Origin: Sphingopyxis sp.
Lineage (GTDB): Bacteria; Pseudomonadota; Alphaproteobacteria; Sphingomonadales; Sphingomonadaceae
Direction: 5' to 3'
Assembly (NCBI RefSeq): GCF_019459305.1
Contig: NZ_JAIBES010000046.1
Location: forward strand, 25,632 to 89,631
DNA: 64,000 nucleotides
In this document: positions 1 to 11,387 of the stretch, one piece after another
How positions within the stretch are numbered: the stretch's first letter is position 1
Layout: the number at the start of each line of letters is the position of its first letter
Notes under the pieces: generated by a model
Databases searched by the model: none
Told to the model about the DNA's origin: nothing
Seen by the model: only the letters and a program-made list of their open reading frames with translations
Program-made: the position numbers and the translations under genes

Positions 1-248
1 AGCGTCATTTTCCGGGAATGATTACGCGCGATGAGATTGCGGATCACCGGCTCAATTGCGTTCGCCGTTACGAAATCGCGGAACGCGTCAGCGCTGGTTG
101 CAAATCCGCCGGGAACCCTGACACCGGCCTTGCCGAGGCGGCTCGAGAGCTCGCCGAGCGATGCGTTCTTTCCGCCGACGGTCGCAATATCGCCGATACC
201 GAGGTCTTCGAACCATAAAATTGCGGGCTTGGAAGTTGCGCTGGTCAT
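1..248 (-). CDS. ppsA: Phosphoenolpyruvate synthase, N-terminal part (runs off the window)
   Basis: Reading the minus strand from the ATG at 248 gives an open frame to the window edge (82 codons). It contains the segments ILWFEDLGIGD, GGKNASLGEL and VPGGFATSADAFRDF. These match the start of the PEP synthase/pyruvate phosphate dikinase ATP-binding domain, which begins ATP-dependent conversion of pyruvate to PEP. An AGGTGAG ribosome site lies about 6 bases before the ATG. The gene is divergent from the P-type ATPase at 591, and in many alphaproteobacteria ppsA, a cation ATPase and a universal stress protein belong to one stress or low-oxygen regulon. Only the N-terminus is visible, so the rest of the enzyme cannot be checked. 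Confidence 0.9.
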   Translation of the reverse strand, partial: MTSATSKPAILWFEDLGIGDIATVGGKNASLGELSSRLGKAGVRVPGGFATSADAFRDFVTANAIEPVIRNLIARNHSRKMT

Positions 249-590
249 TTCATCTCACCTCGCTCGCCGTCGCAACGGCGGGAGTGCCCAGCCTAGGTCG
301 CGCCGCAGTGCCGGTCTGTCCGTACTACTACGGATGGAGCGTGACCCTGAGCCACGGGTAAGGCCGTCGCTGTCCGGTACCCTCCGCGAGCGAGTGATTT
401 CGGGAACTCGCCAAATCGGGTGCGGAAGTCATCTTTTAACCGTGTCACGACGCGGCGGCGGGGGCACGAAATCCTTTGTGGCGACAAGCAGCAAGGACGG
501 TCGAGATTTCCTTTCATGCCGGGTGAAGTCAGGCCCACCGGAACGCTTTTCGTGCTCCGGTCAGAGGTAGATCGAAGGTTCAGGTTCAAT
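249..590. promoter_or_regulatory. Divergent ppsA / P-type ATPase promoter region
   Basis: This is 342 bases without a credible gene. Short frames here have no recognisable product. It separates two divergent starts and so must hold both promoters. The only clear structure is the perfect inverted repeat at 319-334. I could not identify convincing -35/-10 boxes. Confidence 0.6.
319..334. promoter_or_regulatory. Inverted repeat TCCGTA-N4-TACGGA, candidate operator
   Basis: The sequence is a perfect 6-bp dyad with a CTAC spacer. The same layout with one arm mismatch recurs at 3329-3344 before the universal stress gene. Repetition in front of functionally linked genes suggests a site for one dimeric regulator. 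The half-site resembles those of NarL/FixJ-type response regulators, but that assignment is inference. Confidence 0.5.
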
Positions 591-3299
<2,709 letters not shown>

Positions 3300-3328
3300 C
3301 GCATGTGACCCGTTACCGACGGTCCGGC

Positions 3329-3344
3329 TACGTAGATTTACGGC
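3329..3344. promoter_or_regulatory. Second copy of the TMCGTA-N4-TACGG element
   Basis: Reads TACGTA-GATT-TACGGC. Spacing and arms match the perfect dyad at 319-334 except for one base in the left arm and the last base of the right arm. It lies about 180 bases before the universal stress protein start, in the gap after the ATPase stop. It may drive separate transcription of the stress gene. Confidence 0.42.
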
Positions 3345-3520
3345 TTCCGAAAAGGGAACGATCATGGTCAAGCCGGGCGGACTTCGCCGTTAGTGGCAGC
3401 GGGCAGCCAGGCCCGGCTGGCAGGTCGCAGCAAACGGATCCGGGCGGGCTACGCTTGGCTTTGAGGCTGACGCTGCGGGAGCGCGAAGTACAAGGTTCGA
3501 ACGACCATGGAGTAGGCCCG

Positions 3521-4354
3521 ATGTCCGATCACAATCTTCTGCTTTATGCATCGCTGGAAGCCTCCGACCCCGCCTGCGGGCCAGCGGCTTATGCACTCGG
3601 AGCCGCGGCGGCCCTGGGTGCCCAGCTCGATGTCTTGGTCCCAAATCTCGACCTGCCCTTCACCGGTCATTGGGAAGACCCCTCTGCCGAGGAGCTTGAA
3701 CGGGAGTCGGCAGCGCGCCAACGGCAGGCGTCGGAATTGGCGGAGGCCATCGCCGAAGCGGCGCGCGCGCGCGGCGTTCCGGTATTCACGCAAACCGATT
3801 GGGCGCACGCTTTCGGCTTTTTGCCATTTTTGACCGACCGGGCGAAGCTCTATGACCTGATGATTACAGGTGTCGACCGAAGCAATTTTCTGAGTGAGCG
3901 AGAGATCGCCGAACAAGCCCTGTTTGAATCGGGTCGGCCCGTCGTGGTGGTCCCGAAGCAGTATGAGCTTTCTTTCGATTGCAGCCATGTGACAATTGCC
4001 TGGGACCACAGTCGCTCGGCTGCCCGTGCGCTGCACGATGCTCTGCCATTCCTTCGCTTGGCGAAGAAGATCAGGTTCGTGGCTGTCGGGGGTGAAAAGC
4101 GTTTCCAGACCAACCCCGATCGTCAGATCATCGAACTCGCCATGCGACAGAAAGGTTTGGACGTGCGCTTCGAGCAGATCGAACTCAGGGAGAAATCGAT
4201 CGGCCCGGCACTGCAGGACTATGCGTTGGAAGGCGGCGCTGACCTGCTCGTGATGGGTGCCTATGGCCACTCCCGGTTTCGCGAATTTCTGCTGGGCGGC
4301 GCGACGCGCGAGATACTCGACAACCCGCGCTTGCCCGTTCTGCTGTCGCATTGA
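3521..4354 (+). CDS. Universal stress protein, tandem UspA domains
   Basis: The product has 277 residues, enough for two fused UspA folds. The C-terminal half carries the ATP-binding signature in GAYGHSRFREFLLGG (family pattern G-x2-G-x9-G), while the N-terminal half is degenerate. Such cytosolic proteins bind ATP and are induced by starvation, hypoxia or redox stress. The frame is open from 3305, but the upstream 72 codons look non-coding and ATG 3521 starts the recognisable domain. It lies 221 bases after the ATPase with a copy of the shared dyad between them, which supports co-regulation with ATPase and ppsA. The specific role is unknown. Confidence 0.88.
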   Translation: MSDHNLLLYASLEASDPACGPAAYALGAAAALGAQLDVLVPNLDLPFTGHWEDPSAEELERESAARQRQASELAEAIAEAARARGVPVFTQTDWAHAFGFLPFLTDRAKLYDLMITGVDRSNFLSEREIAEQALFESGRPVVVVPKQYELSFDCSHVTIAWDHSRSAARALHDALPFLRLAKKIRFVAVGGEKRFQTNPDRQIIELAMRQKGLDVRFEQIELREKSIGPALQDYALEGGADLLVMGAYGHSRFREFLLGGATREILDNPRLPVLLSH

Positions 4355-4462
4355 CCGAGCGATAGCGCGAAATAGCACACGGCCTTTCGCCTCTTTACTG
4401 CCTGCTGCGGTAAAGCGCGATTTTCGCCGCCGTCGGTAACCTGGGGCAGTGGCCGTTTCAGG

Positions 4463-4487
4463 CTGCCCCCTGCTGAGCAGGGGGCAG
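4463..4487. terminator. Strong GC hairpin after the stress gene
   Basis: A perfect 11-bp stem (CTGCCCCCTGC / GCAGGGGGCAG) with a TGA loop lies about 110 bases past the stress-protein stop. There is no following T run, so it is either a weak intrinsic terminator or an mRNA 3'-end stabiliser that separates the stress gene from the FNR-box promoter. Confidence 0.5.
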
Positions 4488-4528
4488 ACGCGAAAATCCG
4501 GCGACAGTTTGCGGTCGCCCGAAGCGGT

Positions 4529-4542
4529 TTGATCCAAATCAA
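4529..4542. promoter_or_regulatory. FNR/FixK-type box TTGAT-N4-ATCAA
   Basis: The sequence TTGATCCAAATCAA matches the Crp/Fnr-family anaerobic consensus in all ten specified bases. Its centre is about 62 bp before the ATG of the downstream monooxygenase. A class II activator site at -41.5 would give a 5' leader of about 20 bases, which is plausible. The neighbouring ppsA-ATPase-usp genes are typical hypoxia genes. Confidence 0.65.
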
Positions 4543-4597
4543 TGCTCGCAGGCGCGGTGCGTGCTTCCCTTGTGCAAGGAAGATTGGGGGAGATGAT

Positions 4598-6163
4598 ATG
4601 ACCACGACCGCCTCTGCAGTTCGGCCCGCCCCCGCAATTGGCGGCGCAAAGGGCAATCATGTCGACGTGCTCATTGTCGGCGCCGGCATATCGGGGATCG
4701 GCTCGGCGTTTCACCTCCAGCAACAATGCCCGGGCAAGAGCTATGCGATCCTCGAAATGAAGGACACATTTGGCGGCACCTGGGAGACGCACAAATATCC
4801 CGGCGTTCGTTCGGACTCGGATCTCTACACCTTTGGGTACCGCTTCAAGCCCTGGGTCGGCGCGCCGATCGCCAGTGCTTCTGAAATCCTCCGCTATATG
4901 GGTGAGGTGATCGAGGAAAACGGCATCGCACCGCATATCCATTATGGCCACCGGATTATCGCGTGCCGCTGGTCAAGTGCCGATAGCCGCTGGACCGTCG
5001 AAGCGGTTCGGCGGGCTGACCGCCAGATCGTTACCTTCACCGCCAATTTCCTGTGGATGTGCCAGGGCTATTACGACCATGAAAAGCCGTACATTCCGGA
5101 CTGGCCGGGTTTGTCGGATTACCAGGGGCAGTTCGTTCACGCGCAATTGTGGGATCCCGCGACCGATTATACGGGCAAACTGATCCTGGTGATCGGGTCG
5201 GGCGCGACGGCGGCGACCATTGTTCCCGCCTTCGCAGAAAAAGCCGCACATGTGACGATGCTCCAGCGCTCGCCGACCTATTTCTATTGCTCGGAGAATA
5301 AGAACGAGCTCGCCGACCGATTGCGCGAGGTCGGCATCGACGAACCCACGATCCACCGCGTCGTGCGGGCGCAGATCATGCACGATCAGGATCTGATGAC
5401 ACGCCGCTGCCTTGACGAGCCCGATGCCGTGTTTGAGGAGCTGAAGTCGCTGATCCGGGCTTTTTCGGGCGATCCCGATTTTTCGTTCGAACCCCACTTC
5501 ACCCCGAAATATCGCCCGTGGCAGCAGCGACTTGCCTTCTGCCCCGAGGGCGACATCTTTCGCGCCGCCACGCAGGGCAAGTTGACCGTGGTGACCGATA
5601 CCATCGATCGCTTCACCGCCCATGGTGTCCGCACCGCGAGCGGCGAGGAGATCGAGGCCGATCTCATTGTCGCGGCCACCGGCTTCAACCTTTCGGTCAT
5701 GGGTGGGATTCCGTTCGAAGTCGACGGCACGCCGATCGACTGGGCAAAGACCGTCACTTACCGCGGCATGATGATGACCGGTGTCCCGAACCTGGTGTGG
5801 GTCATGGGCTACTTCCGCGCCAGCTGGACGCTGCGCGTCGACATGATGGGCGATTTTGTCTGCAATCTGCTGAACCATATGGACGACATCGGTGCGAAAA
5901 AGGTTGAAGTTGCATTGCGCGCTGAGGACGAGGACATGGCCATCCTGCCGTGGATCGAGGCCGATAATTTCAACCCGGGCTATTTGATGCGCGGTATCGA
6001 TGCGATGCCGCGCCGTGGCGACCGGCCCGAATGGCGTCATAATCAGGATTATTGGGCGGAAAAGGACGCCTTTCCTCATATCGATCTGAGGGGCGCCGAG
6101 TTTCTCTACGACGATGAGTGTACAGTGATGACCGGACAAGACAACGAAGTGGCCGCCGAGTAG
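4598..6163 (+). CDS. Flavin-containing (Baeyer-Villiger-type) monooxygenase
   Basis: The product has 521 residues, the normal length for class B flavoprotein monooxygenases. The N-terminal FAD Rossmann motif GAGISG begins at residue 28, followed by GGTWETHKYPG. The Baeyer-Villiger fingerprint reads YQGQFVHAQLWD (about residues 175-186), and a second NADPH-binding motif (VIGSGATAA) follows. These enzymes insert one oxygen from O2 into ketones using NADPH; the substrate is not predictable. The start is ATG 4598, preceded by GGGGGAG; a longer TTG-initiated frame would begin inside the FNR box. The gene lies just outside the left integrase remnant, so it may not belong to the island. It is not a kynurenine 3-monooxygenase, which belongs to the single-Rossmann class A flavoproteins. 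Confidence 0.88.
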   Translation: MTTTASAVRPAPAIGGAKGNHVDVLIVGAGISGIGSAFHLQQQCPGKSYAILEMKDTFGGTWETHKYPGVRSDSDLYTFGYRFKPWVGAPIASASEILRYMGEVIEENGIAPHIHYGHRIIACRWSSADSRWTVEAVRRADRQIVTFTANFLWMCQGYYDHEKPYIPDWPGLSDYQGQFVHAQLWDPATDYTGKLILVIGSGATAATIVPAFAEKAAHVTMLQRSPTYFYCSENKNELADRLREVGIDEPTIHRVVRAQIMHDQDLMTRRCLDEPDAVFEELKSLIRAFSGDPDFSFEPHFTPKYRPWQQRLAFCPEGDIFRAATQGKLTVVTDTIDRFTAHGVRTASGEEIEADLIVAATGFNLSVMGGIPFEVDGTPIDWAKTVTYRGMMMTGVPNLVWVMGYFRASWTLRVDMMGDFVCNLLNHMDDIGAKKVEVALRAEDEDMAILPWIEADNFNPGYLMRGIDAMPRRGDRPEWRHNQDYWAEKDAFPHIDLRGAEFLYDDECTVMTGQDNEVAAE

Positions 6164-6232
6164 GCGGGCGGGCGGAGCTGGTGGGTTGCGGCCTCGACAG
6201 TCGATCCATTCAGAAATTGGATTGAGGGGCTG

Positions 6233-6740
6233 CTAGCCCATGAGCGGCCTTGGCGGCACCGCAATCCATTCACCCCCAGTGATGAAAGCACTCCATTGGG
6301 CCAGCAACATCCGACGCATCTCGAGAAAAGTGGCGCGCTGATTGGCTTTGACCACCTCGTCGTCGATGACATACAAAAGGGCCGATTCGGCGACAGCCTC
6401 GGGAATATAGGGCTGCTGCTCGGCGGACCAGGTTCGCAGGCTGGTTCGGAAGCCATGGGGAACCCAGGGAAGTTCGTCCGCGCGCATGACTTGCGACATG
6501 GTCATGTCGCTGACCATCTTCCCTTTCCTGTTGGCGAAGATGAAGGCATCGGGCTCGCTTGGATCCGAGTAGGCGGAAGCACGCCTCAATATTTCGAGTG
6601 CCGGTGCATCAAGCGTGACGACATGCAATTGCTTTGACTTTCGCATGAGTTCGGCTGGCCGCGCCCATTCGGCTCTCTCGTTATCGATGTGACGCCGCCG
6701 TGCCTCGCGAACTGGCGAAGTGCCACAGAATCGCGTCGCG
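6233..6740 (-). pseudogene. Tyrosine-recombinase (integrase) 3' remnant, left island boundary
   Basis: The minus-strand frame encodes the C-terminal catalytic half of a P4-type integrase. From about 6740 downward it reads GTSPVREAR (first catalytic-Arg region), AEWARPAEL, HVVTLDAPALEILRR, then VPHGFRTSLRTW (His/Arg box) and RRMLLAQW. The N-terminal arm-binding and core domains are missing. The catalytic tyrosine position reads KANQR where active relatives have a Tyr after the Ala, a one-base change from TAT to AAT. No start codon exists before 6646. It is clearly decayed and non-functional. A shorter homologous copy in the same orientation lies at 40797-40937. Confidence 0.8.
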
Positions 6741-6749
6741 TTGCAACGC

Positions 6750-6800
6750 TGCTATATCAAAACCATATAACAAAGCCTTGTATTATTATTATTCATACAA
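6750..6800. promoter_or_regulatory. AT-rich regulatory region of the first TonB receptor operon
   Basis: Two structures lie in this AT-rich patch. TTGTAT-N11-ATACAA (6778-6800) is a perfect dyad with the T-N11-A spacing of LysR sites. TGCTAT-N8-CATATA (6750-6769) is, on the minus strand, a degenerate 8-spacer version of the island motif TATAHC-N9-ATAKCG. The patch is about 107 bases before the receptor ATG. A LysR-family regulator is the likely ligand. Confidence 0.5.
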
Positions 6801-6906
6801 GCCCCCTTCGATAGCTTCGACAAATCCGAACTGTCTTGAAGCGCGGTACCCGCACGTCCGCAGAGAATGGGTCCGCAGCGATTGGTCATCGGCAAAGGGG
6901 GACTAA

Positions 6907-9210
6907 ATGAACAAGCTTTTGAACACGAGCCGGGCCGCGCTGCTGTTGGGGGCAGTTACGACTTTGATAGTCCCCGGATTTGCAGTCGCGCAGGATACTG
7001 CTGGCGCCAGCAGCGGCGGGCTGGAGGAAATCGTCGTGACGGCGCGCAAGCGCGAGGAAAATCTGCAATCGGCCCCGGTGTCGGTCGCTGCGTTGAGCGG
7101 TGACGCGCTGGAGAAGGCGGGGATCGACGAATTTTCTGAAATCGCCAGTCGTGTGCCGGGCTTCACCCTCAATCCCGACAATGTGTCCGAGCCCAACATC
7201 TTTCTGCGCGGCATCGGCACCGATATCGAAAGCGCGGCGTCGAACGCCGCCATCGGGTTCTTCCTGAACGACGTCTATCTGCCGCGGGCACAAGGCACCG
7301 CGATCGAGTTGTTCGACCTCGAGCGCGTGGAAATCGTGCGCGGGCCGCAAGGAACCCTCTATGGCAAGAATGTCGTCGGTGGGGCGATCAACTTTATCAC
7401 CCGCAAACCGACCGACGAATTTCGCGCCGGCGCCGAAGCGGGCATCGGCAATTATGGCGGCTTTTCGGTCAAAGCGCATGTCGCTGGCGGCCTTGCTGAA
7501 GGCTTGTCGGGCAGTTTGGCGGCAACCGCGCGGCACCATGACGGCTATGCCTTCAACAGTTTTACAGGCAATGATGTCGAGGATCTGAATGCCTTTGGCG
7601 TGCTGGGACAGCTGCGCTTTCAGCCCAATGACTCGCTGGACATCCTGCTCACGGGCGACCTCACGCGTCGGCGCGCGCGCGGCAAGTGGGTTGATATCCA
7701 AATCCCCTCGAACCACAATATCCCGTTCGTGAACCCCGACCGCCGCCGCGGTCCCAACAATATCGATGGTACTCAGGACGCCGATCTGGGAGGCGTGCAT
7801 CTGAGCGCCAATCTGGACGTGGGTGTCGGCACCGTTACGTCAGTGACCGCCTATCGCGAAGGTAGTTTTGCGGCGCTCAACAACGACGCGGGGAGCTTCA
7901 TCGACTTCACCCGGATGGTCTATGGCCTCGATGGCCGGATCGATTTTGGCGCAATTGACCGCTCACTGTTCAACGACGACTATTACATCAACGACAAATA
8001 TGAAAAGTCGAAAAGCTTCTCGCAGGAGCTGCGCTTCCGGTCCGATTTCGAAGGGCCGTTCAACGTCCTCGCGGGGCTGTTTTACCAGCGCGAAAAGGTC
8101 GCGCGTACCGAGGTTGCCGACTATGTTTTCGTCAACTTCTTCGCGCAGGGCAAAGAAATCGCCGAAACGCGGATGACGAGCAACACCTGGGCTGCGTTCG
8201 TCGAGGGCACGTTCGACATCACCGATACGCTGGGGGTGACCGCGGGCATTCGCTATACCAAGGATCGCAAGAACTTCTCGGTCTATCGCGAGACGATCGG
8301 GGATTTCCTGGGGGCTGATTTCGAAGATGAAAATGGCAATTTTACCCGCGCCTTTTCGGCCAGCAACAAACAGAGCTGGGATGCCTGGACGCCCAGCATG
8401 AACGTGCACTGGCAACCGACGCAAGACGTCTTCCTTTATGCACTTGTCTCCAAAGGCTATAAGTCTGGCGGCTGGAACGGCGAAAACGCCACCAACCCCG
8501 GCGAGGCCCGGCTGGCCTATGATCCCGAATATGCGCTGAACTATGAAATCGGGGCCAAAACGACTTGGCTCGACAATCGGCTGCGGTTCAACATCACCGG
8601 TTTCTGGACCGAGTATGAAGATCTCCAGACGCAGCAGTTCGTCATTTTCGATCCCAATTTGCCCGCTGACAATGTCATCGCCAATGCGGGCGAGGCGCGG
8701 GTTAAGGGTATCGAACTGGAAACCGCTCTGGTCCCGGTGGAAGGGCTGACCCTGTTCGCCAACTATACCTATATGGACGCCAAGATTACCGGCGATCTGA
8801 TCAGTACCGAACTGCGTTATGATCCCAGCTGCTTTTGCTCGGTGCCGGTGCCGACCAATCTGAAAGGCAATGTGCTCCGCCGCTCGCCCGAAAATTCGTT
8901 CAGCATCGGCGGCGATGTCACGGTGCCGCTCAGCCGCCGGATCAACGGATTTGTGCGCGCTGACTATAATTGGACCGATGATTTCTTTTTCGACAACGAA
9001 AACGGTCTGCGTACCGCGCAGGATTCGGTCGGCGTGCTCAACGGCTCGATCGGCCTCGCGACCGACGACGACAAATGGGAGCTGAGGCTGTGGGCCAAGA
9101 ACCTGACCAACGAGCTTTATGAATCGGGCAAGTCCGACGTGATCGGATCGGTGCTCGTGTCCTACAATCCGCCACGCACCTATGGCGCAACGCTGCGGTG
9201 GAAATATTGA
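6907..9210 (+). CDS. TonB-dependent outer-membrane receptor (copy 1)
   Basis: The protein has 767 residues. A signal peptide of about 29 residues ends near FAVAQ, and a TonB-box/plug start (EIVVTARKREENLQ) follows. The plug domain contains RVEIVRGPQGTLYGKN, and the long beta-barrel ends in an aromatic residue (LRWKY). Such receptors import large or scarce substrates across the outer membrane using TonB energy. It heads an apparent operon with an aspartate-dehydrogenase-like enzyme (21-bp gap) and an aromatic-acid-type MFS carrier, so the ligand is probably an aromatic compound fed into the island's pathway. An AT-rich LysR-type dyad lies upstream. It differs from the second receptor at 13522 but belongs to the same subfamily. 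Confidence 0.93.
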   Translation: MNKLLNTSRAALLLGAVTTLIVPGFAVAQDTAGASSGGLEEIVVTARKREENLQSAPVSVAALSGDALEKAGIDEFSEIASRVPGFTLNPDNVSEPNIFLRGIGTDIESAASNAAIGFFLNDVYLPRAQGTAIELFDLERVEIVRGPQGTLYGKNVVGGAINFITRKPTDEFRAGAEAGIGNYGGFSVKAHVAGGLAEGLSGSLAATARHHDGYAFNSFTGNDVEDLNAFGVLGQLRFQPNDSLDILLTGDLTRRRARGKWVDIQIPSNHNIPFVNPDRRRGPNNIDGTQDADLGGVHLSANLDVGVGTVTSVTAYREGSFAALNNDAGSFIDFTRMVYGLDGRIDFGAIDRSLFNDDYYINDKYEKSKSFSQELRFRSDFEGPFNVLAGLFYQREKVARTEVADYVFVNFFAQGKEIAETRMTSNTWAAFVEGTFDITDTLGVTAGIRYTKDRKNFSVYRETIGDFLGADFEDENGNFTRAFSASNKQSWDAWTPSMNVHWQPTQDVFLYALVSKGYKSGGWNGENATNPGEARLAYDPEYALNYEIGAKTTWLDNRLRFNITGFWTEYEDLQTQQFVIFDPNLPADNVIANAGEARVKGIELETALVPVEGLTLFANYTYMDAKITGDLISTELRYDPSCFCSVPVPTNLKGNVLRRSPENSFSIGGDVTVPLSRRINGFVRADYNWTDDFFFDNENGLRTAQDSVGVLNGSIGLATDDDKWELRLWAKNLTNELYESGKSDVIGSVLVSYNPPRTYGATLRWKY

Positions 9211-9231
9211 TCCGGTAGCAAGGGTGCGGCG

Positions 9232-9999
9232 ATGCGCATCGGCTTGATTGGTTTCGGCTTTATCGGGGCCGAACTCTATCGCCGCATCGCCGCGGACCCG
9301 GGACCGGGGCAGGTTGTTTTCATTCACAATCGAACGCCGTCCCGCCTTGCTGCGATCCCGCCCGAGCTTGTTTTGGACGATCTGGCTGAAGCGGCGGATT
9401 GTACCCCCGATCTGATCGTCGAAGCGGCCGGCCCCGATGTTACCCGCCAGCATGGCGCTGCATTTCTGGCCGTTGCCGACTATTTGCCGCTATCGCTCAC
9501 CGCGCTTGCCGATGATGCGCTGTACGACCGGCTTCGTGATACAGCGGCGCAGTCGGGGCGGTCGCTGCTGATCGCGCATGGCGCGCTCGTCGGTCTCGAT
9601 AGCCTGATCGAATGGCGCGAGATGTGGGACGATGTCACCATCACCTTTCGCAAGCCGCCCGCGAGCTTGGGCCAAGGCGCGCCGCACCCCGAGCGCAGGA
9701 GCCTGTTGTTCGATGGCAGCGTGCGCGATGCGGCGGTGCGCTACCCCAACAATGTCAACGCGATGGTCGCGTGCGCGCTGGCAACAATCGGCCTCGATCG
9801 CTGCCGCGCGCGGCTGATTGCCGACCCGGCGATCCACCACCTTGAACTGGCGGTCGAGGCGCGTGGCCGCGACGGCTCGCAACTGTCGATCCAACGGCGT
9901 CAGCCGGCAGTGGGCGTATCGGGCAGCGAAATGGCGGCAGCCGCCTATCGATCGGTGCTGCGTGCGGGCGGTCTGTCCCGACCCGTCGAATTCTTGTGA
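9232..9999 (+). CDS. Aspartate dehydrogenase-like NAD(P)-dependent enzyme (copy 1)
   Basis: The product has 255 residues, typical of the NadX/DUF108 L-aspartate dehydrogenase family. An N-terminal Rossmann motif (GLIGFGFIGAEL) is followed by a C-terminal catalytic domain containing YPNNVNAMVACALATIGLD, the family's conserved PxNVN segment. Characterised members oxidise L-aspartate to iminoaspartate or run reductive amination in reverse. Many homologues in aromatic-degradation clusters are unassigned. It lies between the first receptor and the MFS carrier, and its stop overlaps a GTG that could extend the carrier. A second, divergent family member occurs at 27872-28675, so two related amine or imine steps may exist in the pathway. 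Its exact substrate is unknown. Confidence 0.75.
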   Translation: MRIGLIGFGFIGAELYRRIAADPGPGQVVFIHNRTPSRLAAIPPELVLDDLAEAADCTPDLIVEAAGPDVTRQHGAAFLAVADYLPLSLTALADDALYDRLRDTAAQSGRSLLIAHGALVGLDSLIEWREMWDDVTITFRKPPASLGQGAPHPERRSLLFDGSVRDAAVRYPNNVNAMVACALATIGLDRCRARLIADPAIHHLELAVEARGRDGSQLSIQRRQPAVGVSGSEMAAAAYRSVLRAGGLSRPVEFL

Positions 10000-10064
10000 C
10001 GCACGGCGCAGACGCTTTGCGCGCGGCCGACCGCGTCCAACCGGCCGAAGGAGACGGTGCGACC

Positions 10065-11372
10065 ATGACGAAAGTCCCGATTCAGGAGACGATCGACGCG
10101 CTGGCGTTCGGGCCGTTCCATACACGGGTGCTGGCGCTGGTCGCCGCGATCATCCTGCTCGACGGCTTCGATATCCAGCTCGCGGCTTTTGCCGCGCCCG
10201 CTATCCTGGCGGACTGGCAGATCGGCTCGGCGGCGCTAGCGCCGGTGATGGCGGCTTCGCTGCTCGGCATGGCATTCGGGACCAGCATCGGGGGACGAAT
10301 TGGCGACCGGTTCGGACGAAGGCCCGCGCTGATCGGGGCGGTGCTGTGGTTCGGCGCCACCGCGATGCTGACGGCGCTGTGCACCGATGTAACAAGCTTT
10401 TCGGTCCTGCGCTTCATTACCGGGCTAGGGCTGGGCGCCGCGGTGCCCAATGCGACCGCCCTGATCGCCGAATGGATGCCTGCAAAAGCGCGCAACTATG
10501 CCGTCACGGTCATCTCGGTCGGGGTTCCGTGCGGCGGGATCATCGGCGCGGGTATCGCATCATGGCTGATCCCCGCCTATGGGTGGCCCGCGGCGTTCCT
10601 ACTCGGCGGTGCGCTGCCGCTGCTGCTCTGCTTCATCATGCTTCGCGCCCTGCCCGAATCGCCAATCCTGCTGGCGCGCCGCGGGGGAGCAGATGACCAG
10701 ATTGCGCGGATGATTGCCGCGGCAGGCGGATCGGCAGCGGGGCCGTTCGCGCCGCCTCCGGCCGTGTCGGCTAACGGTCAGGTGTTCGGTCCGTCGTTGC
10801 GACGTGCGACTTTTGGCATGGCGATCGCATTTTTTGCGGCGTTGATGGGAGTCTATGCGCTGCTCAGCTGGGTTCCGGTGTTGCTTTCGAACGCCGGATT
10901 TCCAATGGAGCGCGCCATTCGCGGCGCGATGATCCTAAATCTTTCCGGCGTTGCCGCTTCTTTCGTGCTGACTTGGCTGATGTTGCGGATCGGCTCGCGC
11001 GCGACGCTGCTCGGCACGGCTGCTGCCGGAATGGCGGCGCTCGCTCTATGGGCGACGATGTTGCACACGCCCGGTGTTGCGCCCGGGCTTATCCTGCTCG
11101 GCCTGGCGGTGACCGGCGCCACCGTGTTGTCGCTGCAAGTATTGTTGCTCACCCTGTCGGCGCATGTTTTTCCGGTCGAATGCCGCGCGGCGGGGATTGG
11201 CTATTCGATTACCTTTGGCCGAATGGGAGCGATCTTGAGTGCGTTCGGGGCGGGCATGCTACTGGCGCGGCCCAATGGGATGCTACTGTTCTTCGCAATG
11301 CTCGCGGGTGCGCTGATATTGCTAGCGGCGGGCGCGATGCTGATCGATCGGCACCTGCCCGCGCGTCGCTAG
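10065..11372 (+). CDS. MFS transporter, aromatic acid:H+ symporter family
   Basis: The protein has 435 residues and about 12 membrane segments. The first helix carries LDGFDIQLAAFAAP, the acidic motif typical of the AAHS family (PcaK/BenK type), and the 2-3 loop has GGRIGDRFGRRPAL. It probably takes up an aromatic acid by proton symport. The frame is open from a GTG at 9996, but ATG 10065 has a good AAGGAG site 10 bases upstream and begins at the usual N-terminus. It is the last gene of the receptor operon and converges on the LVIVD gene, whose stop is 15 bases away. Confidence 0.9.
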   Translation: MTKVPIQETIDALAFGPFHTRVLALVAAIILLDGFDIQLAAFAAPAILADWQIGSAALAPVMAASLLGMAFGTSIGGRIGDRFGRRPALIGAVLWFGATAMLTALCTDVTSFSVLRFITGLGLGAAVPNATALIAEWMPAKARNYAVTVISVGVPCGGIIGAGIASWLIPAYGWPAAFLLGGALPLLLCFIMLRALPESPILLARRGGADDQIARMIAAAGGSAAGPFAPPPAVSANGQVFGPSLRRATFGMAIAFFAALMGVYALLSWVPVLLSNAGFPMERAIRGAMILNLSGVAASFVLTWLMLRIGSRATLLGTAAAGMAALALWATMLHTPGVAPGLILLGLAVTGATVLSLQVLLLTLSAHVFPVECRAAGIGYSITFGRMGAILSAFGAGMLLARPNGMLLFFAMLAGALILLAAGAMLIDRHLPARR

Positions 11373-11387
11373 ACCGTGCCCCCGCTG

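Noticed and set aside
18..218. A short plus-strand frame at the left end
   Set aside because: It is antisense to the conserved N-terminus of PEP synthase, which explains the open frame.
3449..4951. A 500-codon minus-strand open frame across the stress protein and monooxygenase genes
   Set aside because: It is antisense to two well-supported genes and has no recognisable domain; long shadow frames are expected in high-GC DNA.
4598..6163. The flavin monooxygenase as the missing kynurenine 3-monooxygenase
   Set aside because: It has two Rossmann motifs and the Baeyer-Villiger fingerprint, whereas kynurenine 3-monooxygenase is a class A flavoprotein; it also lies outside the island boundary.
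6700..6906. A 68-codon plus-strand frame before TonB receptor 1
   Set aside because: It covers the integrase scar and AT-rich promoter, has no ribosome site and no conserved features.
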